Shown here: positions 19,218 through 27,636 of the stretch, in pieces
Position numbering within the stretch: the stretch's first letter is position 1
How the letters are laid out: every line of letters begins with the position of its first letter
Assembly: GCF_007829885.1 (NCBI RefSeq)
Contig: NZ_VIWW01000001.1
Span: 496,001 to 560,000, forward strand
Reading direction: 5' to 3'
Length of the DNA: 64,000 nt
From: Streptomyces brevispora
Lineage (GTDB): Bacteria > Actinomycetota > Actinomycetes > Streptomycetales > Streptomycetaceae
The notes under the pieces: generated by a model
Seen by the model: the letters and a program-made list of their open reading frames with translations, nothing else
Database searches by the model: none
What the model was told of the DNA's origin: nothing
Made by a program: the position numbers and the translations under genes

Positions 19218-20452
19218 GCGAGGACCAGCCCGTGCCCGTTGAAAACGCCGACACCAAAAACACCGAGAACACCGAGAACGCAGGAAGCGCCGAGGGTGTG
19301 GCGAGCCCCGACGGTACCGGGGAAGCCCGTGCCGGGGGCGGGGGCGGGGGCGACCGCCCGTCCTTCGTGCGCCGCCTGCTCAGGAGCCGTACCGCCCGTG
19401 CGGTCACCGCCGCCGGATTGGCCGGCGCGCTGCTCGGCGCCGGTGCGGTCGCCTGGCGCACCGACACCCTGCCGCTGCTCGGGCCCGCTCCCTGCTGGGA
19501 CTCGCTCGGGCACTCCAGCGTGTCGGGGCTCTTCGGTGACCGCAGGATCGAGGTCGACGAACAGCCGCTGCGGAACAGCCGGCAGGGTGACGGTCTGTCG
19601 TACGGGCAGTGCCGCGTCACCAGTTTCAAGGACGACCGGGCCCTGCGTCAGGTGACCGTCAACGTGCACCAGCTGGACGGCCTGCGGGGGACCGACTCAC
19701 GGCGGTGGCCCCAGGAGTTCCTCGCGGCCGGCATGGTGTCGCTGGGCGAGGGGCTCCCCGGGATGGTGTCGGCGTCGCGCGGCTGGCTGGCGCTGCCGCA
19801 GGGCTGCACGGGGCGCGGCGACTTCTCCGGCCCCACCGTGGTGGAGATCGGCATGGGACGGGCGGGCGTCGACTTCTCGTCGGACCTCGCGACCCAGGAC
19901 CGCGACGCCCTCACCGATGCCCTGGTGGACGCGACCAACGGGGTCATCCGGTCCTTCGGCTGCTCGGGCAGCTACCCGTCGCCGCGGACGCTGCCGTCCG
20001 TCGACACCTGGCGGGACACCGATGCGGCCGCGCTCTGCGGCACCAAGGGGTTCGCCCTGCCCACGGCGTACCGCAAGGAGCTGCCCCGCACCCAGATCGG
20101 CGCGGGCGACGACGGGCCGGCCCGGATCTGCGAGGTCGGCGGCGACTACCGCGAGCCGGTCATGCGGATGACGACGGTGGTGGACCCGGCGCTGGCCGAG
20201 ATCTTCTCCTGGGACTCACTGCAGTCCGGCGCTTCCGTGAAGGGCACCACGGGCTACGGAAAGACGACCGGGGGCCGTGCGGTGTACCGGGCGTCCTGCC
20301 AGACCGGGCCCGTGGTGTTCGTGGTGGAGCAGCTGCGGCAGACGGGCAAGGGCGGCTTCACGCTCACCGATGACCTGCTGCCGGGCTACGTCGCGGCGGA
20401 GGCCGAGCGCATCGGCTGCGGCCCCCAGAAGCTGACGCTCCCGCCCGCCTGA
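19214..20452 (+). CDS. Membrane-anchored eight-cysteine protein, paralogue B
   Basis: 412 residues. A 55-residue polar, Asn/Thr/Gly-rich cytoplasmic N-terminus precedes a membrane segment (about 60-80, AVTAAGLAGALLGAGAVAW). The ectodomain begins APCWDSL and has eight cysteines: PCW, QC, GC, GC, LC, IC, SC, IGC, in the same order as paralogue A. ALCGTKGF and RASCQTGP correspond to PLCRIPGV and RASCGGRP in paralogue A. GTG start coupled to paralogue A; a terminator follows. Likely partners in the cell envelope with four disulfides each (inference). Function unknown. Confidence 0.65.
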   Translation: MSEDQPVPVENADTKNTENTENAGSAEGVASPDGTGEARAGGGGGGDRPSFVRRLLRSRTARAVTAAGLAGALLGAGAVAWRTDTLPLLGPAPCWDSLGHSSVSGLFGDRRIEVDEQPLRNSRQGDGLSYGQCRVTSFKDDRALRQVTVNVHQLDGLRGTDSRRWPQEFLAAGMVSLGEGLPGMVSASRGWLALPQGCTGRGDFSGPTVVEIGMGRAGVDFSSDLATQDRDALTDALVDATNGVIRSFGCSGSYPSPRTLPSVDTWRDTDAAALCGTKGFALPTAYRKELPRTQIGAGDDGPARICEVGGDYREPVMRMTTVVDPALAEIFSWDSLQSGASVKGTTGYGKTTGGRAVYRASCQTGPVVFVVEQLRQTGKGGFTLTDDLLPGYVAAEAERIGCGPQKLTLPPA

Positions 20453-20465
20453 GAGGCGGTGTGCC

Positions 20466-20504
20466 GGACGAGCCCCCCGCCCCGCCGGCGCGCGGGGCTC
20501 GTCC
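20466..20504 (+). terminator. Terminator after the eight-cysteine gene pair
   Basis: Perfect 11-bp arms (20466-20476 with 20494-20504) round a 17-base GC-rich loop, 14 bases after the stop at 20452. It argues that the pseudouridine synthase starts downstream (20563) rather than at the in-frame GTG at 20461. Confidence 0.75.
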
Positions 20505-20562
20505 GCTGTGGAAGGATTCTCCGCACCATGAGAACCAGTACCCGGGCGCCGGGCGGGCCCCG

Positions 20563-21498
20563 GTGAGGGGGCGCGCGAAGCCTCCCCCCTCACCGCTGCC
20601 GCAGCGCGACGGCATCGATCCGGTCCGGGTGCGGCTCCCGGACGATCCGGACGGGCAGTGGCCCACGGTCCGTGCTCATCTGCTGGCGCGGTTCGGTGAC
20701 GCGATCGGTGCGGACCGGGTCGACGCCATGCTCGCGGGCGGCCGGTTCGTCTCGGCCCTGGGCGCGGTGACGGGCCGGGAGCCGTACGCGGCGGGCCGGT
20801 ACCTCTGGTTCCACCGGGACTTCGCGCCCGAGGAACCTGTGCCGTTCCCGGTCGGTGTCGTGTACCGGGACGAGCACCTGATCGTCGCGGACAAGCCGCA
20901 CTTCCTGGCGACGACACCGCGCGGCCGGCACATCACCGAGACGGCGGTGGCCCGGCTCCGCCGCGAGCTGGGTCTTCCCCTGTTGCAGCCGGCGCACCGG
21001 CTGGACCGGCTGACCGCGGGACTGGTCCTGTTCGTCGTCCGGCCCGAGGAGCGGGGTGCGTACCAGACGCTGTTCCGGGACCGCCTCGTGCGCAAGGAGT
21101 ACGAGGCGGTGGCCCCGTACGACCCCGGGCTGGTCCTTCCGCGCACCGTACGCAGCCGCATCGTGAAGGAGCGCGGGGTGATCGCCGCCGGTGAGGAGCC
21201 GGGCGAGCCGAACAGCGAGAGCCGGATCGAGCTGCTGGAGCACCGGGAAGGGCTCGGGCGCTACCGGCTGCTGCCCGCCACCGGGCGGACGCATCAGCTG
21301 CGGGTCCATATGAACGGCCTGGGGCTGCCGCTCGTCCATGACCCGGTCTATCCCGTGGTCGAGGCGGAAGGTGCGCCCGACGACTGGTCGAGGCCGCTCC
21401 AACTGCTGGCGCGGGTGCTGGAGTTCACCGATCCGGTCACGGGAGGGCCGCGCCGCTTCGAGAGCGGGCTGCGGCTCTCCGCGTGGCCGGAGAGGTGA
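20563..21498 (+). CDS. RluA-family pseudouridine synthase
   Basis: About 311 residues from the GTG at 20563 (RGRAKPPPSPLPQRDGIDPVR). The catalytic motif HRLDRLTAGLVLF carries the Asp that attacks uridine. PATGRTHQLRVHMNGLGLPLVHDPVYP is the conserved RluA C-terminal signature. YRDEHLIVADKPHFLATTP is motif I. Converts U to pseudouridine in rRNA or tRNA. The N-terminal 80 residues differ from E. coli RluA, as in actinobacterial members. A GTG at 20461 would place a terminator hairpin inside the gene, so it was rejected. Convergent with the hydrolase ending at 21508. Confidence 0.85.
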   Translation: MRGRAKPPPSPLPQRDGIDPVRVRLPDDPDGQWPTVRAHLLARFGDAIGADRVDAMLAGGRFVSALGAVTGREPYAAGRYLWFHRDFAPEEPVPFPVGVVYRDEHLIVADKPHFLATTPRGRHITETAVARLRRELGLPLLQPAHRLDRLTAGLVLFVVRPEERGAYQTLFRDRLVRKEYEAVAPYDPGLVLPRTVRSRIVKERGVIAAGEEPGEPNSESRIELLEHREGLGRYRLLPATGRTHQLRVHMNGLGLPLVHDPVYPVVEAEGAPDDWSRPLQLLARVLEFTDPVTGGPRRFESGLRLSAWPER

Positions 21499-21507
21499 GT
21501 CCCCGCG

Positions 21508-22137
21508 TCAGTGGCCGCGGGCGATCCATTCGTCCAGGTGCGGGGCCTCCGCGCCGATGGTCGTGGAGTCGCCGTGCCCCGTGCGGACCGCGGTGTCCGG
21601 GTCCAGGGCGAGCAGCCGGTCCCTGATCGAGGCGACGATCGTCGGGAAGTGGGAGAACGACCGGCCGGTGGCGCCCGGGCCGCCCTGGAAGAGCGTGTCA
21701 CCGGTGAAGACGGTGGACAGCTCGGGGGCGTACAGGCAGACGGCGCCCGGGGCGTGGCCGGGGGTGTGCAGGACCTTGAGTACGGTCCCCGCGATGCTCA
21801 GCTCCTGGCCGTCGGCCAGTTCGCCGTCCGGGTCCCGGTCCGGGTGGGTCTGCTTCCACAGCGGCAGGTCGTCGGGGTGGAGCAGAATCGGTGCGCCGGT
21901 GGCGTCGGCGAGGGCGGGGGCCGCGTCGATGTGGTCGTTGTGCGCGTGGGTGCAGATGATGGCGCGCAGCGTACGGCCGCCGAGTGCGGCCTCGATGGCG
22001 CCGGCGTCGTGGGCGGCGTCGATGACGACGGCCTCGGTGTCGTCGCCGACGATCCAGACGTTGTTGTCGACGTCCCATTCGCCGCCGTCGAGGGCGAAGG
22101 TGCCGGAGGTGACGAGGTGGTCGATGCGGGCGGTCAT
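21508..22137 (-). CDS. MBL-fold metallo-hydrolase coupled to mycothiol-dependent formaldehyde dehydrogenase
   Basis: 209 residues. Metallo-beta-lactamase motifs: THAHNDHID (HxHxDH), HTPGHAPGAV, FTGDTLFQ and a final His in RTGHGDSTTIG. Glyoxalase II-like hydrolase, probably two zincs. The start ATG shares one base with the stop of the upstream dehydrogenase, so both come from one message. By context it may hydrolyse S-formylmycothiol, the product of that dehydrogenase; this is inference. Cytoplasmic. Confidence 0.85.
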   Translation of the reverse strand: MTARIDHLVTSGTFALDGGEWDVDNNVWIVGDDTEAVVIDAAHDAGAIEAALGGRTLRAIICTHAHNDHIDAAPALADATGAPILLHPDDLPLWKQTHPDRDPDGELADGQELSIAGTVLKVLHTPGHAPGAVCLYAPELSTVFTGDTLFQGGPGATGRSFSHFPTIVASIRDRLLALDPDTAVRTGHGDSTTIGAEAPHLDEWIARGH

Positions 22138-23222
22138 CAGAAGACCACGACCGAGCGCAGTACGTCGCCGTCGTGCATACGGGCGAAGGCCTGCTCGATG
22201 TCGCCGAGTCCGATGGTCTCCGTGACGAACGCGCCGAGGTCGATCCGGCCCTGCTGGTGCAGGTCGATGAGCATCGGGAAGTCGCGCGAGGGCAGGCAGT
22301 CGCCGTACCAGGAGGACTTGAGCGAGCCGCCGCGGCCGAAGACGTCCAGGAGCGGCAGTTCGAGCTGCATCTCCGGGGTGGGGACGCCGACCAGGACGAC
22401 GGTGCCGGCGAGGTCGCGGGCGTAGAACGCCTGCTTGTACGTCTCCGGGCGGCCTACCGCCTCGATGACGACGTCGGCGCCGTTGCCGCCGGTGAGCGCG
22501 CGGATGGCCTCGACCGGGTCCTGGGTCCGGGAGTTGACGGTGTGCGTGGCACCCATCTTCTTCGCCGTCTCCAGCTTGCGGTCGTCGATGTCCACGGCGA
22601 TGATCTTCGCCGCTCCGGCCAGCCGGGCGCCGGCGATCGCCGCGTCACCGACACCGCCGCAGCCGATGACGGCGACCGAGTCACCGCGGCCGACCTGGCC
22701 GGTGTTGATGGCGGCGCCGATGCCCGCCATCACGCCGCAGCCGAGGAGTCCGGCAACAGCCGGGGCGACCTCGGGATCGACCTTGGTGCACTGGCCGGAG
22801 GCGACCAGGGTCTTCTCGGCGAAGGCGCCGATGCCGAGTGCGGGCGACAGTTCCGTGCCGTCCAGCAGGGTCATCCGCTGCTTCGCGTTGTGGGTGTCGA
22901 AGCAGTACCACGGGCGGCCGCGCAGACAGGCGCGGCACTGTCCGCACACCGCACGCCAGTTGAGGACGACGAAGTCGCCCGGTTCGACGTCCGTGACGCC
23001 CTCGCCGACGGCCTCCACGACACCCGCGGCCTCGTGGCCGAGGAGGAAGGGGAACTCGTCGTTGATCGCACCCTGCTTGTAGTGCAGATCGGTGTGGCAT
23101 ACGCCGCACGCCTGGATCTTCACCACGGCCTCACCGGGGCCGGGGTCCGGGATCACGATCGTCTCGACCCGTACCGGCTCGTTCTTGCCCGGTGCGATGA
23201 CCCCTCGTACCTGCTGCGCCAT
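22137..23222 (-). CDS. mscR: S-(hydroxymethyl)mycothiol dehydrogenase
   Basis: 361 residues. Zinc alcohol dehydrogenase of the mycothiol-dependent formaldehyde dehydrogenase/nitrosothiol reductase type. Catalytic zinc ligand C42 in GVCHTD, then [10 protein letters not shown]. Structural zinc cysteines in [15 protein letters not shown], and the Rossmann motif [19 protein letters not shown]. The start [17 protein letters not shown] at 23222 fits the family. It oxidises the formaldehyde-mycothiol adduct with NAD and may reduce S-nitrosomycothiol. It fits the mycothiol gene mshC in the same window. Confidence 0.9.
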   Translation of the reverse strand: MAQQVRGVIAPGKNEPVRVETIVIPDPGPGEAVVKIQACGVCHTDLHYKQGAINDEFPFLLGHEAAGVVEAVGEGVTDVEPGDFVVLNWRAVCGQCRACLRGRPWYCFDTHNAKQRMTLLDGTELSPALGIGAFAEKTLVASGQCTKVDPEVAPAVAGLLGCGVMAGIGAAINTGQVGRGDSVAVIGCGGVGDAAIAGARLAGAAKIIAVDIDDRKLETAKKMGATHTVNSRTQDPVEAIRALTGGNGADVVIEAVGRPETYKQAFYARDLAGTVVLVGVPTPEMQLELPLLDVFGRGGSLKSSWYGDCLPSRDFPMLIDLHQQGRIDLGAFVTETIGLGDIEQAFARMHDGDVLRSVVVF

Positions 23223-23249
23223 GCCTGTGATCTCCCTGTTCCCGACTTT

Positions 23250-23290
23250 TTCTGGGATCGATCGTGTTTCCCCGAGATCGATCACGAACA
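23250..23290. promoter_or_regulatory. Paired GATCGATC elements upstream of mscR
   Basis: GATCGATCGTG (23257 region) and GATCGATCACG (23277 region) form a direct repeat with a 20-base period, 35-65 bases before the mscR start. Two regular turns of the helix suggest a pair of regulator sites. The rest of the 286-base gap to 23508 shows nothing else clear. Confidence 0.35.
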
Positions 23291-23508
23291 ACCGTACGCG
23301 GTGTGAGCGTGTCACGGCGGGCGCGCCGCGTTGGCGCGGACCGGGCGCCCTGCCCGGCACGGATGTGCCGGTTTCGGACAGATGGTGCGAAGTGCTGAAC
23401 TGTGTCCCGGTTCCGGACGTCATTTTGATGCAGAGGGAACCCGGAGTCGATACCTGCGGGGGCAGGGGCCCGGGTTCCGACGTCTGACGGATCACGGGGG
23501 GAAGTACC

Positions 23509-24050
23509 TTGACCGAGACTGCCGAACACACGGAGAAGCTCAGCGGGGAACACGAGGACATCGGGGCACGGGTCGGCGGACTCGTCCCCTACACGGACGC
23601 GCTGACCGTACCGCCGGTGCTGCGCCCGCGGAGCGGGATCGTGCTCACGGAGACCGAGATCGCGCTCACTCCCACCTGGATGCGGCTGCACGCACAGCTG
23701 CCGCCGACCCTGATGTGGGGCTACAACGGCACGGTGCCCGGTCCGACGATCGAGGTGCGGCGCGGGCAGCGGATCAGGATCGCCTGGACCAACCGCATCC
23801 CCAGGGGGAGCGAGTACCCGGTCACCCCGGGCTGGAAGGACGTCTTCCTGGTTCCCCAGGGGCAGTTGGTGAAGGTGCTCGGCAGGTTGGACGGGCGTAC
23901 GGGCGGTTCATGTACCACTGCCATCTGCTGGAGCACGAGGACATGGGCATGATGCGGCCGTTCGTCGCGATGCCGCCGGAGGCCATGAAGTTCGACCACG
24001 GCGCCGGGCACGGCGGTGGCCACGGCGGCCATGAGGGGCACACCGGATGA
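23509..24050 (+). pseudogene. Multicopper oxidase remnant (internal deletion plus frameshift)
   Basis: The first 105 codons resemble the start of a phenoxazinone-synthase/CotA-like multicopper oxidase ([44 protein letters not shown]). At about 23825 it jumps to the family's last segment, [19 protein letters not shown] one-base loss near 23903 then shifts the frame. In the new frame [22 protein letters not shown], the type 1 copper site, is intact and ends at the TGA at 24048. Roughly the middle two thirds, with three of the four copper-binding motifs, is missing. A dead gene. Confidence 0.85.
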
Positions 24051-24103
24051 TCCGGGCCGGACCGGCACCATCCCTCGCGGGGCGGCCCCACGGGGGATCC
24101 GGA

Positions 24104-24805
24104 TCAGGGAGCGAGCACGTCGAGTTCATGCAGGGCGCCGACCGCGATCTCCTTGGTCAGCCGCTCCGCCGCCGCCGCGTCGCCCTCGCGCACCGCTTCG
24201 GCGAGCCGGACATGAAGGGTGACGGCCGCCGGGTCGGGGTCCTCGAACATCACTCGGTGGTGGGTGCGCCCCGCCAGGACCTCGGCTACCACGTCGCCCA
24301 GGCGTGCGAACATCTCGTTGCCGGAGGCGTCGAGGACGATCCGGTGGAACGCGATGTCGTGTTCGAGATAGCCCTCCAGCTGCTGGCCGCGCGAGGTGGC
24401 GACCATGCCGAGGGCCCGTTCGGTGAGCTGGGCGCACTGGTCCGCGGTGGCGTGGCGGGCGGCGAGCGAGGCGGCGACGGGCTCGATCGCCGAGCGCAGG
24501 ACCGTCAGGGAGCGCAGCTGACGCGGGCGGTCGGCGCCGGCCAGCCGCCACCGGATGACCTGCGGATCGTAGACGTTCCACTCCTCGGTCGGCCGCACGG
24601 TCACGCCGACCCGGCGCCGGGACTCGACCAGGTGCATGGACTCCAGGACGCGGATCACCTCGCGCACGACCGTACGTGAGACGTCGAAGCGCTGGGCCAG
24701 CTCATCGGTGCGCAGCACCTGGCCGGGCAGATGCTCCCCCGCGGCGATCTCCAGACCCAGGGTGTCCAGCACATGCGTATGCAGCCCCTGGCTCTGTGTG
24801 GTCAT
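24104..24805 (-). CDS. gntR: GntR-family (FadR subfamily) regulator of gluconate genes
   Basis: 233 residues. N-terminal winged helix (about 5-75) with ELAQRFDVSRTVVREVIRVLESMHLVESRRRVGVTV, then the FCD all-helical ligand domain with the metal-type residues of HDIAFHRIVLDASGN and HVRLAEAV. Divergent from the gluconate kinase and permease, so it is their likely repressor with gluconate or a phosphate of it as inducer. From memory, the same arrangement is a known gluconate repressor locus in S. coelicolor. Operator-like palindromes lie in the gap. Confidence 0.87.
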   Translation of the reverse strand: MTTQSQGLHTHVLDTLGLEIAAGEHLPGQVLRTDELAQRFDVSRTVVREVIRVLESMHLVESRRRVGVTVRPTEEWNVYDPQVIRWRLAGADRPRQLRSLTVLRSAIEPVAASLAARHATADQCAQLTERALGMVATSRGQQLEGYLEHDIAFHRIVLDASGNEMFARLGDVVAEVLAGRTHHRVMFEDPDPAAVTLHVRLAEAVREGDAAAAERLTKEIAVGALHELDVLAP

Positions 24806-24845
24806 GAGCCAAGACTACGGGGACCCCCACCGGAACATTAAGTAC

Positions 24846-24888
24846 GACGTTTACGTCACAACATCTTGAATAAGTCGTACGTATACGT
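24846..24888. promoter_or_regulatory. Operator palindromes in the gntR-gntK divergent region
   Basis: GACGTTTACGTC (24846-24857; arms GACGT/ACGTC) and the perfect palindrome ACGTATACGT (24879-24888) lie between the divergent genes. Both have the GT...AC core favoured by FadR-type GntR proteins. The second is 63 bases before the gntK start. Confidence 0.5.
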
Positions 24889-24951
24889 TTCAGTAGCGCG
24901 ATGAACCCGATGTCGAGGAAGACATCGAAGAGGACAGCGAGGCACCGCAAC

Positions 24952-25461
24952 ATGAACTCCCCCCACGTCGTCGTGGTGATGGGCGTCGCAGGGACCGGCA
25001 AGACCACCATCGGCCCCCTGCTCGCCACCGCACTGGGCGTTCCGTACGCCGAGGGTGACGATTTCCATCCCGCGGCGAACATCGCCAAGATGTCGGCCGG
25101 CACCCCGCTCGGCGATGCCGACCGGTGGCCCTGGCTCGACGCGATCGGGCAGTGGGCCCACGGCCGGGCCGGGCTCGGCGGAGTGGTCAGCAGCTCGGCG
25201 CTGAAGCGGGTCTACCGCGACCGGCTGCGCAGCAAGGCCCCCGGGGCCGTGTTCCTCCATCTGGCCGGTGACCGGTCCCTGATCGAGGGGCGGATGGCGG
25301 ACCGCAAGGGCCACTTCATGCCGGCCACGCTCCTCGACTCGCAGTTCGCCACCCTCCAGCCCCTTGAGGACGACGAGGCCGGCGTCGCCGTGGACGTGTC
25401 CGGCACCCCCGAAGAAATCACCCAGCGAGCCGTCGCGTCACTGCGCCGGCTGGACAGCTAA
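24952..25461 (+). CDS. gntK: Gluconokinase
   Basis: 169 residues. P-loop GVAGTGKT at 11-18. EGDDFHPAANIAKMSAGTPLGDADRWPWL is the gluconate-binding signature. SSSALKRVYRDRLR and the lid GRMADRKGHFMPATLLDSQFATLQPL follow. Phosphorylates D-gluconate to 6-phosphogluconate for the pentose phosphate route. The ATG at 24952 (MNSPHVVVVMG) was chosen; ATGs at 24901 and 24910 would add a basic tail. Eleven bases separate it from gntP, so they form one operon under gntR. Confidence 0.9.
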   Translation: MNSPHVVVVMGVAGTGKTTIGPLLATALGVPYAEGDDFHPAANIAKMSAGTPLGDADRWPWLDAIGQWAHGRAGLGGVVSSSALKRVYRDRLRSKAPGAVFLHLAGDRSLIEGRMADRKGHFMPATLLDSQFATLQPLEDDEAGVAVDVSGTPEEITQRAVASLRRLDS

Positions 25462-25472
25462 GGATCATCACC

Positions 25473-26870
25473 GTGACCAGTCTCAGCGTCGAGACGCTGG
25501 CAGCGGATGCCGTGCAACCGATCACCTCGGCCGGCAACGCGCAGTTGGGCATCGCCGTCCTGGCGGCCATCGCCGTCATCGTCCTGCTCATCACCAAGTT
25601 CAAGATGCACGCGTTCCTCGCGCTGACCGTCGGCTCGCTGGCGCTCGGTTCGTTCGCAGGCGCGGCGCCGGCCAAGACGATAGCGAGCTTCACCGCGGGC
25701 CTCGGCTCGACCGTCGCGGGCGTCGGTGTCCTCATCGCGCTCGGCGCGATCCTGGGCAAACTGCTCGCCGACTCCGGCGGCGCGGACCAGATCGTCGACA
25801 CCATCCTCGCGAGGACGAGCGGACGGGCCATGCCCTGGGCCATGGTCCTGATCGCCTCGATCATCGGCCTGCCGCTGTTCTTCGAGGTCGGGATCGTGCT
25901 GATGATCCCGGTGGTGCTGCTGGTCGCCAAGCGCGGCAACTACTCCCTGATGCGGATCGGCATCCCCGCGCTGGCCGGTCTCTCCGTGATGCACGGGCTC
26001 ATCCCCCCGCACCCCGGCCCGCTGGTCGCGATCGACGCGCTCAACGCCAACCTGGGCGTCACGCTGGCCCTCGGCATGCTGGTCGCGATCCCGACGGTGA
26101 TCATCGCCGGTCCGGTCTTCTCCCGCTACGCCGCCCGCTGGGTGGACATCAAGGCGCCGGAGAAGATGATCCCGCAGCGCCCGTCGGAGGACCTGGACCG
26201 CCGGCCCAGCTTCGGCGCGACTCTCGCCACGATTCTGCTGCCCGTCGTACTCATGCTGGTCAAGGCCCTCGTCGACATCGTGGTGGACAACCCCGAGCAC
26301 GGTGTCCAGCGGATCACCGATGTGATCGGCTCCCCGCTGATCGCGCTCCTCGCCGCTGTCATCGTCGGCATGTTCACGCTGGGCCGGGCGGCCGGATTCA
26401 CCAAGGGCCGGCTCTCCACCACCGTCGAGAAGTCCCTGGCCCCGATCGCGGGCGTGCTGCTGATCGTGGGCGCGGGCGGCGGTTTCAAGCAGACCCTCAT
26501 CGACGCCGGTGTCGGCCGGATGATCCTGGACTTCTCCGAGAACTGGTCGATACCCGCCCTGCTGCTCGGCTGGCTGATCGCCGTGGCGATCCGGCTCGCG
26601 ACCGGCTCGGCGACCGTGGCCACCATCTCGGCCGCCGGTCTGGTCGCCCCGCTGGCGGCCGACCTGTCGACCTCGCACGCCGCACTGCTGGTCCTCGCCG
26701 TCGGTGCGGGCTCGCTCTTCTTCAGCCATGTCAACGACGCCGGGTTCTGGCTGGTGAAGGAGTACTTCGGGATGGACGTCGGCCAGACGGTGAAGACCTG
26801 GTCGGTGATGGAGACCATCATCTCCGTGGTCTCGCTGGCCTTCATCCTGCTGTTGTCCCTGATCCTGTAG
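25473..26870 (+). CDS. gntP: Gluconate:H+ symporter (GntP family)
   Basis: 465 residues with 11-13 hydrophobic segments through the whole length. GntP-family stretches include HGLIPPHPGPLVAIDALNA, AGVLLIVGAGGGFKQTLIDAGVG and RLATGSATVATISAAGLVAP, then VGAGSLFFSHVNDAGFWLVKEYFGM. Imports gluconate across the plasma membrane. GTG start at 25473. Second gene of the gntK-gntP operon; convergent with the cytochrome b gene 22 bases away. Confidence 0.92.
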   Translation: MTSLSVETLAADAVQPITSAGNAQLGIAVLAAIAVIVLLITKFKMHAFLALTVGSLALGSFAGAAPAKTIASFTAGLGSTVAGVGVLIALGAILGKLLADSGGADQIVDTILARTSGRAMPWAMVLIASIIGLPLFFEVGIVLMIPVVLLVAKRGNYSLMRIGIPALAGLSVMHGLIPPHPGPLVAIDALNANLGVTLALGMLVAIPTVIIAGPVFSRYAARWVDIKAPEKMIPQRPSEDLDRRPSFGATLATILLPVVLMLVKALVDIVVDNPEHGVQRITDVIGSPLIALLAAVIVGMFTLGRAAGFTKGRLSTTVEKSLAPIAGVLLIVGAGGGFKQTLIDAGVGRMILDFSENWSIPALLLGWLIAVAIRLATGSATVATISAAGLVAPLAADLSTSHAALLVLAVGAGSLFFSHVNDAGFWLVKEYFGMDVGQTVKTWSVMETIISVVSLAFILLLSLIL

Positions 26871-26892
26871 GGACTCCCGCCGGATGCGCCGG

Positions 26893-27636
26893 TCACCGCC
26901 CCTCCGGCGGCGCGGCCGGGTCAGCGGACTCCACCGGGTCAGCGGACTCCACCGGGTCAGCGGACTCCGCCGGGTCCGCCGGGATCCGCCACAGTGAGTG
27001 TTCGCGACGGGCCCACCGTCGCTCGACCGACCCGGTGCGCATGCCACGGCGTGCCTCCGGGTCGGTGTACGCCATCGCGATGTGGCCGCCGAGCACGATG
27101 CCGATGGCCAGCGCCAGCCAGTCGTGGACGAACGTCGCGCCGGTCCGCCACATCAGCGGGGCCAGTCCGGTGAACCACATCAGCAGCCCGGTGCCGGCCA
27201 TCACCAGCACCGCACCCGCGATCCAGGCCGCGTAGAGCTTCTGCCCGGCGTTGAACTTCCCGGCCGGCCGGGAGCCGGACCGGTGGTCGCGGCGGCGCAC
27301 GGCCCGCAGCCACGCGCGGTCGTGCGGCCCGAAGCGGTTGAGCCGCCCCAGGTCTCCCCGCACCGCCCGCGAGAACAGCCCGGCCAGCAGGGGTGCGGGG
27401 ATCAGCAGCCCGGACCACTCGTGGACGGTGACCACCAGATGGCGGCGGCCGACGAGTTCGGCGAGCAGCGGCACGTACAGGCAGGCGGCCGTGGCCACGC
27501 AGAGCAGCATCAGCGCGGCCGTGGTGCGGTGCACCCACCGCACCGGCCTGCCGAACCGCGGCACACGGCCGGCCGCCTCAGGCCGTGGGAGCGTCGCCGC
27601 GGCCGTTGGACCGGCCGACCCAGGCGTCGACGTCAT
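26893..27636 (-). CDS. Cytochrome b561-like membrane protein, partner of the sulfite-oxidase-like protein
   Basis: 247 residues. Four membrane helices with likely haem histidines: VRWVHRTTAALML, VVTVHEWSGLLI, TFVHDWLALAIGIVLGGHIAMAY. Basic loops lie between. The C-terminal tail after REHSLWRIP is a repeated acidic Pro/Glu/Ser/Ala segment. Expected to pass electrons between quinone and the molybdopterin protein whose gene overlaps its start by 59 bases. ATG at 27636 (MTSTPGSAGP). Confidence 0.75.
   Translation of the reverse strand: MTSTPGSAGPTAAATLPRPEAAGRVPRFGRPVRWVHRTTAALMLLCVATAACLYVPLLAELVGRRHLVVTVHEWSGLLIPAPLLAGLFSRAVRGDLGRLNRFGPHDRAWLRAVRRRDHRSGSRPAGKFNAGQKLYAAWIAGAVLVMAGTGLLMWFTGLAPLMWRTGATFVHDWLALAIGIVLGGHIAMAYTDPEARRGMRTGSVERRWARREHSLWRIPADPAESADPVESADPVESADPAAPPEGR
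26918..26971. repeat. Three 18-bp tandem units in the cytochrome b tail
   Basis: GGGTCAGCGGACTCCACC occurs three times head to tail, with one change in the last copy. The units encode the repeated Ala-Asp-Pro-Val-Glu-Ser at the protein's end. Prone to slippage. Confidence 0.85.

Noticed and set aside
20461..20562. Earlier GTG start for the pseudouridine synthase
   Set aside because: It would place the 20466-20504 terminator hairpin inside the gene, and the extra residues look unlike the family.
26918..26971. CRISPR-like tandem repeat
   Set aside because: Units abut without spacers and encode a protein tail; it is a coding tandem repeat.
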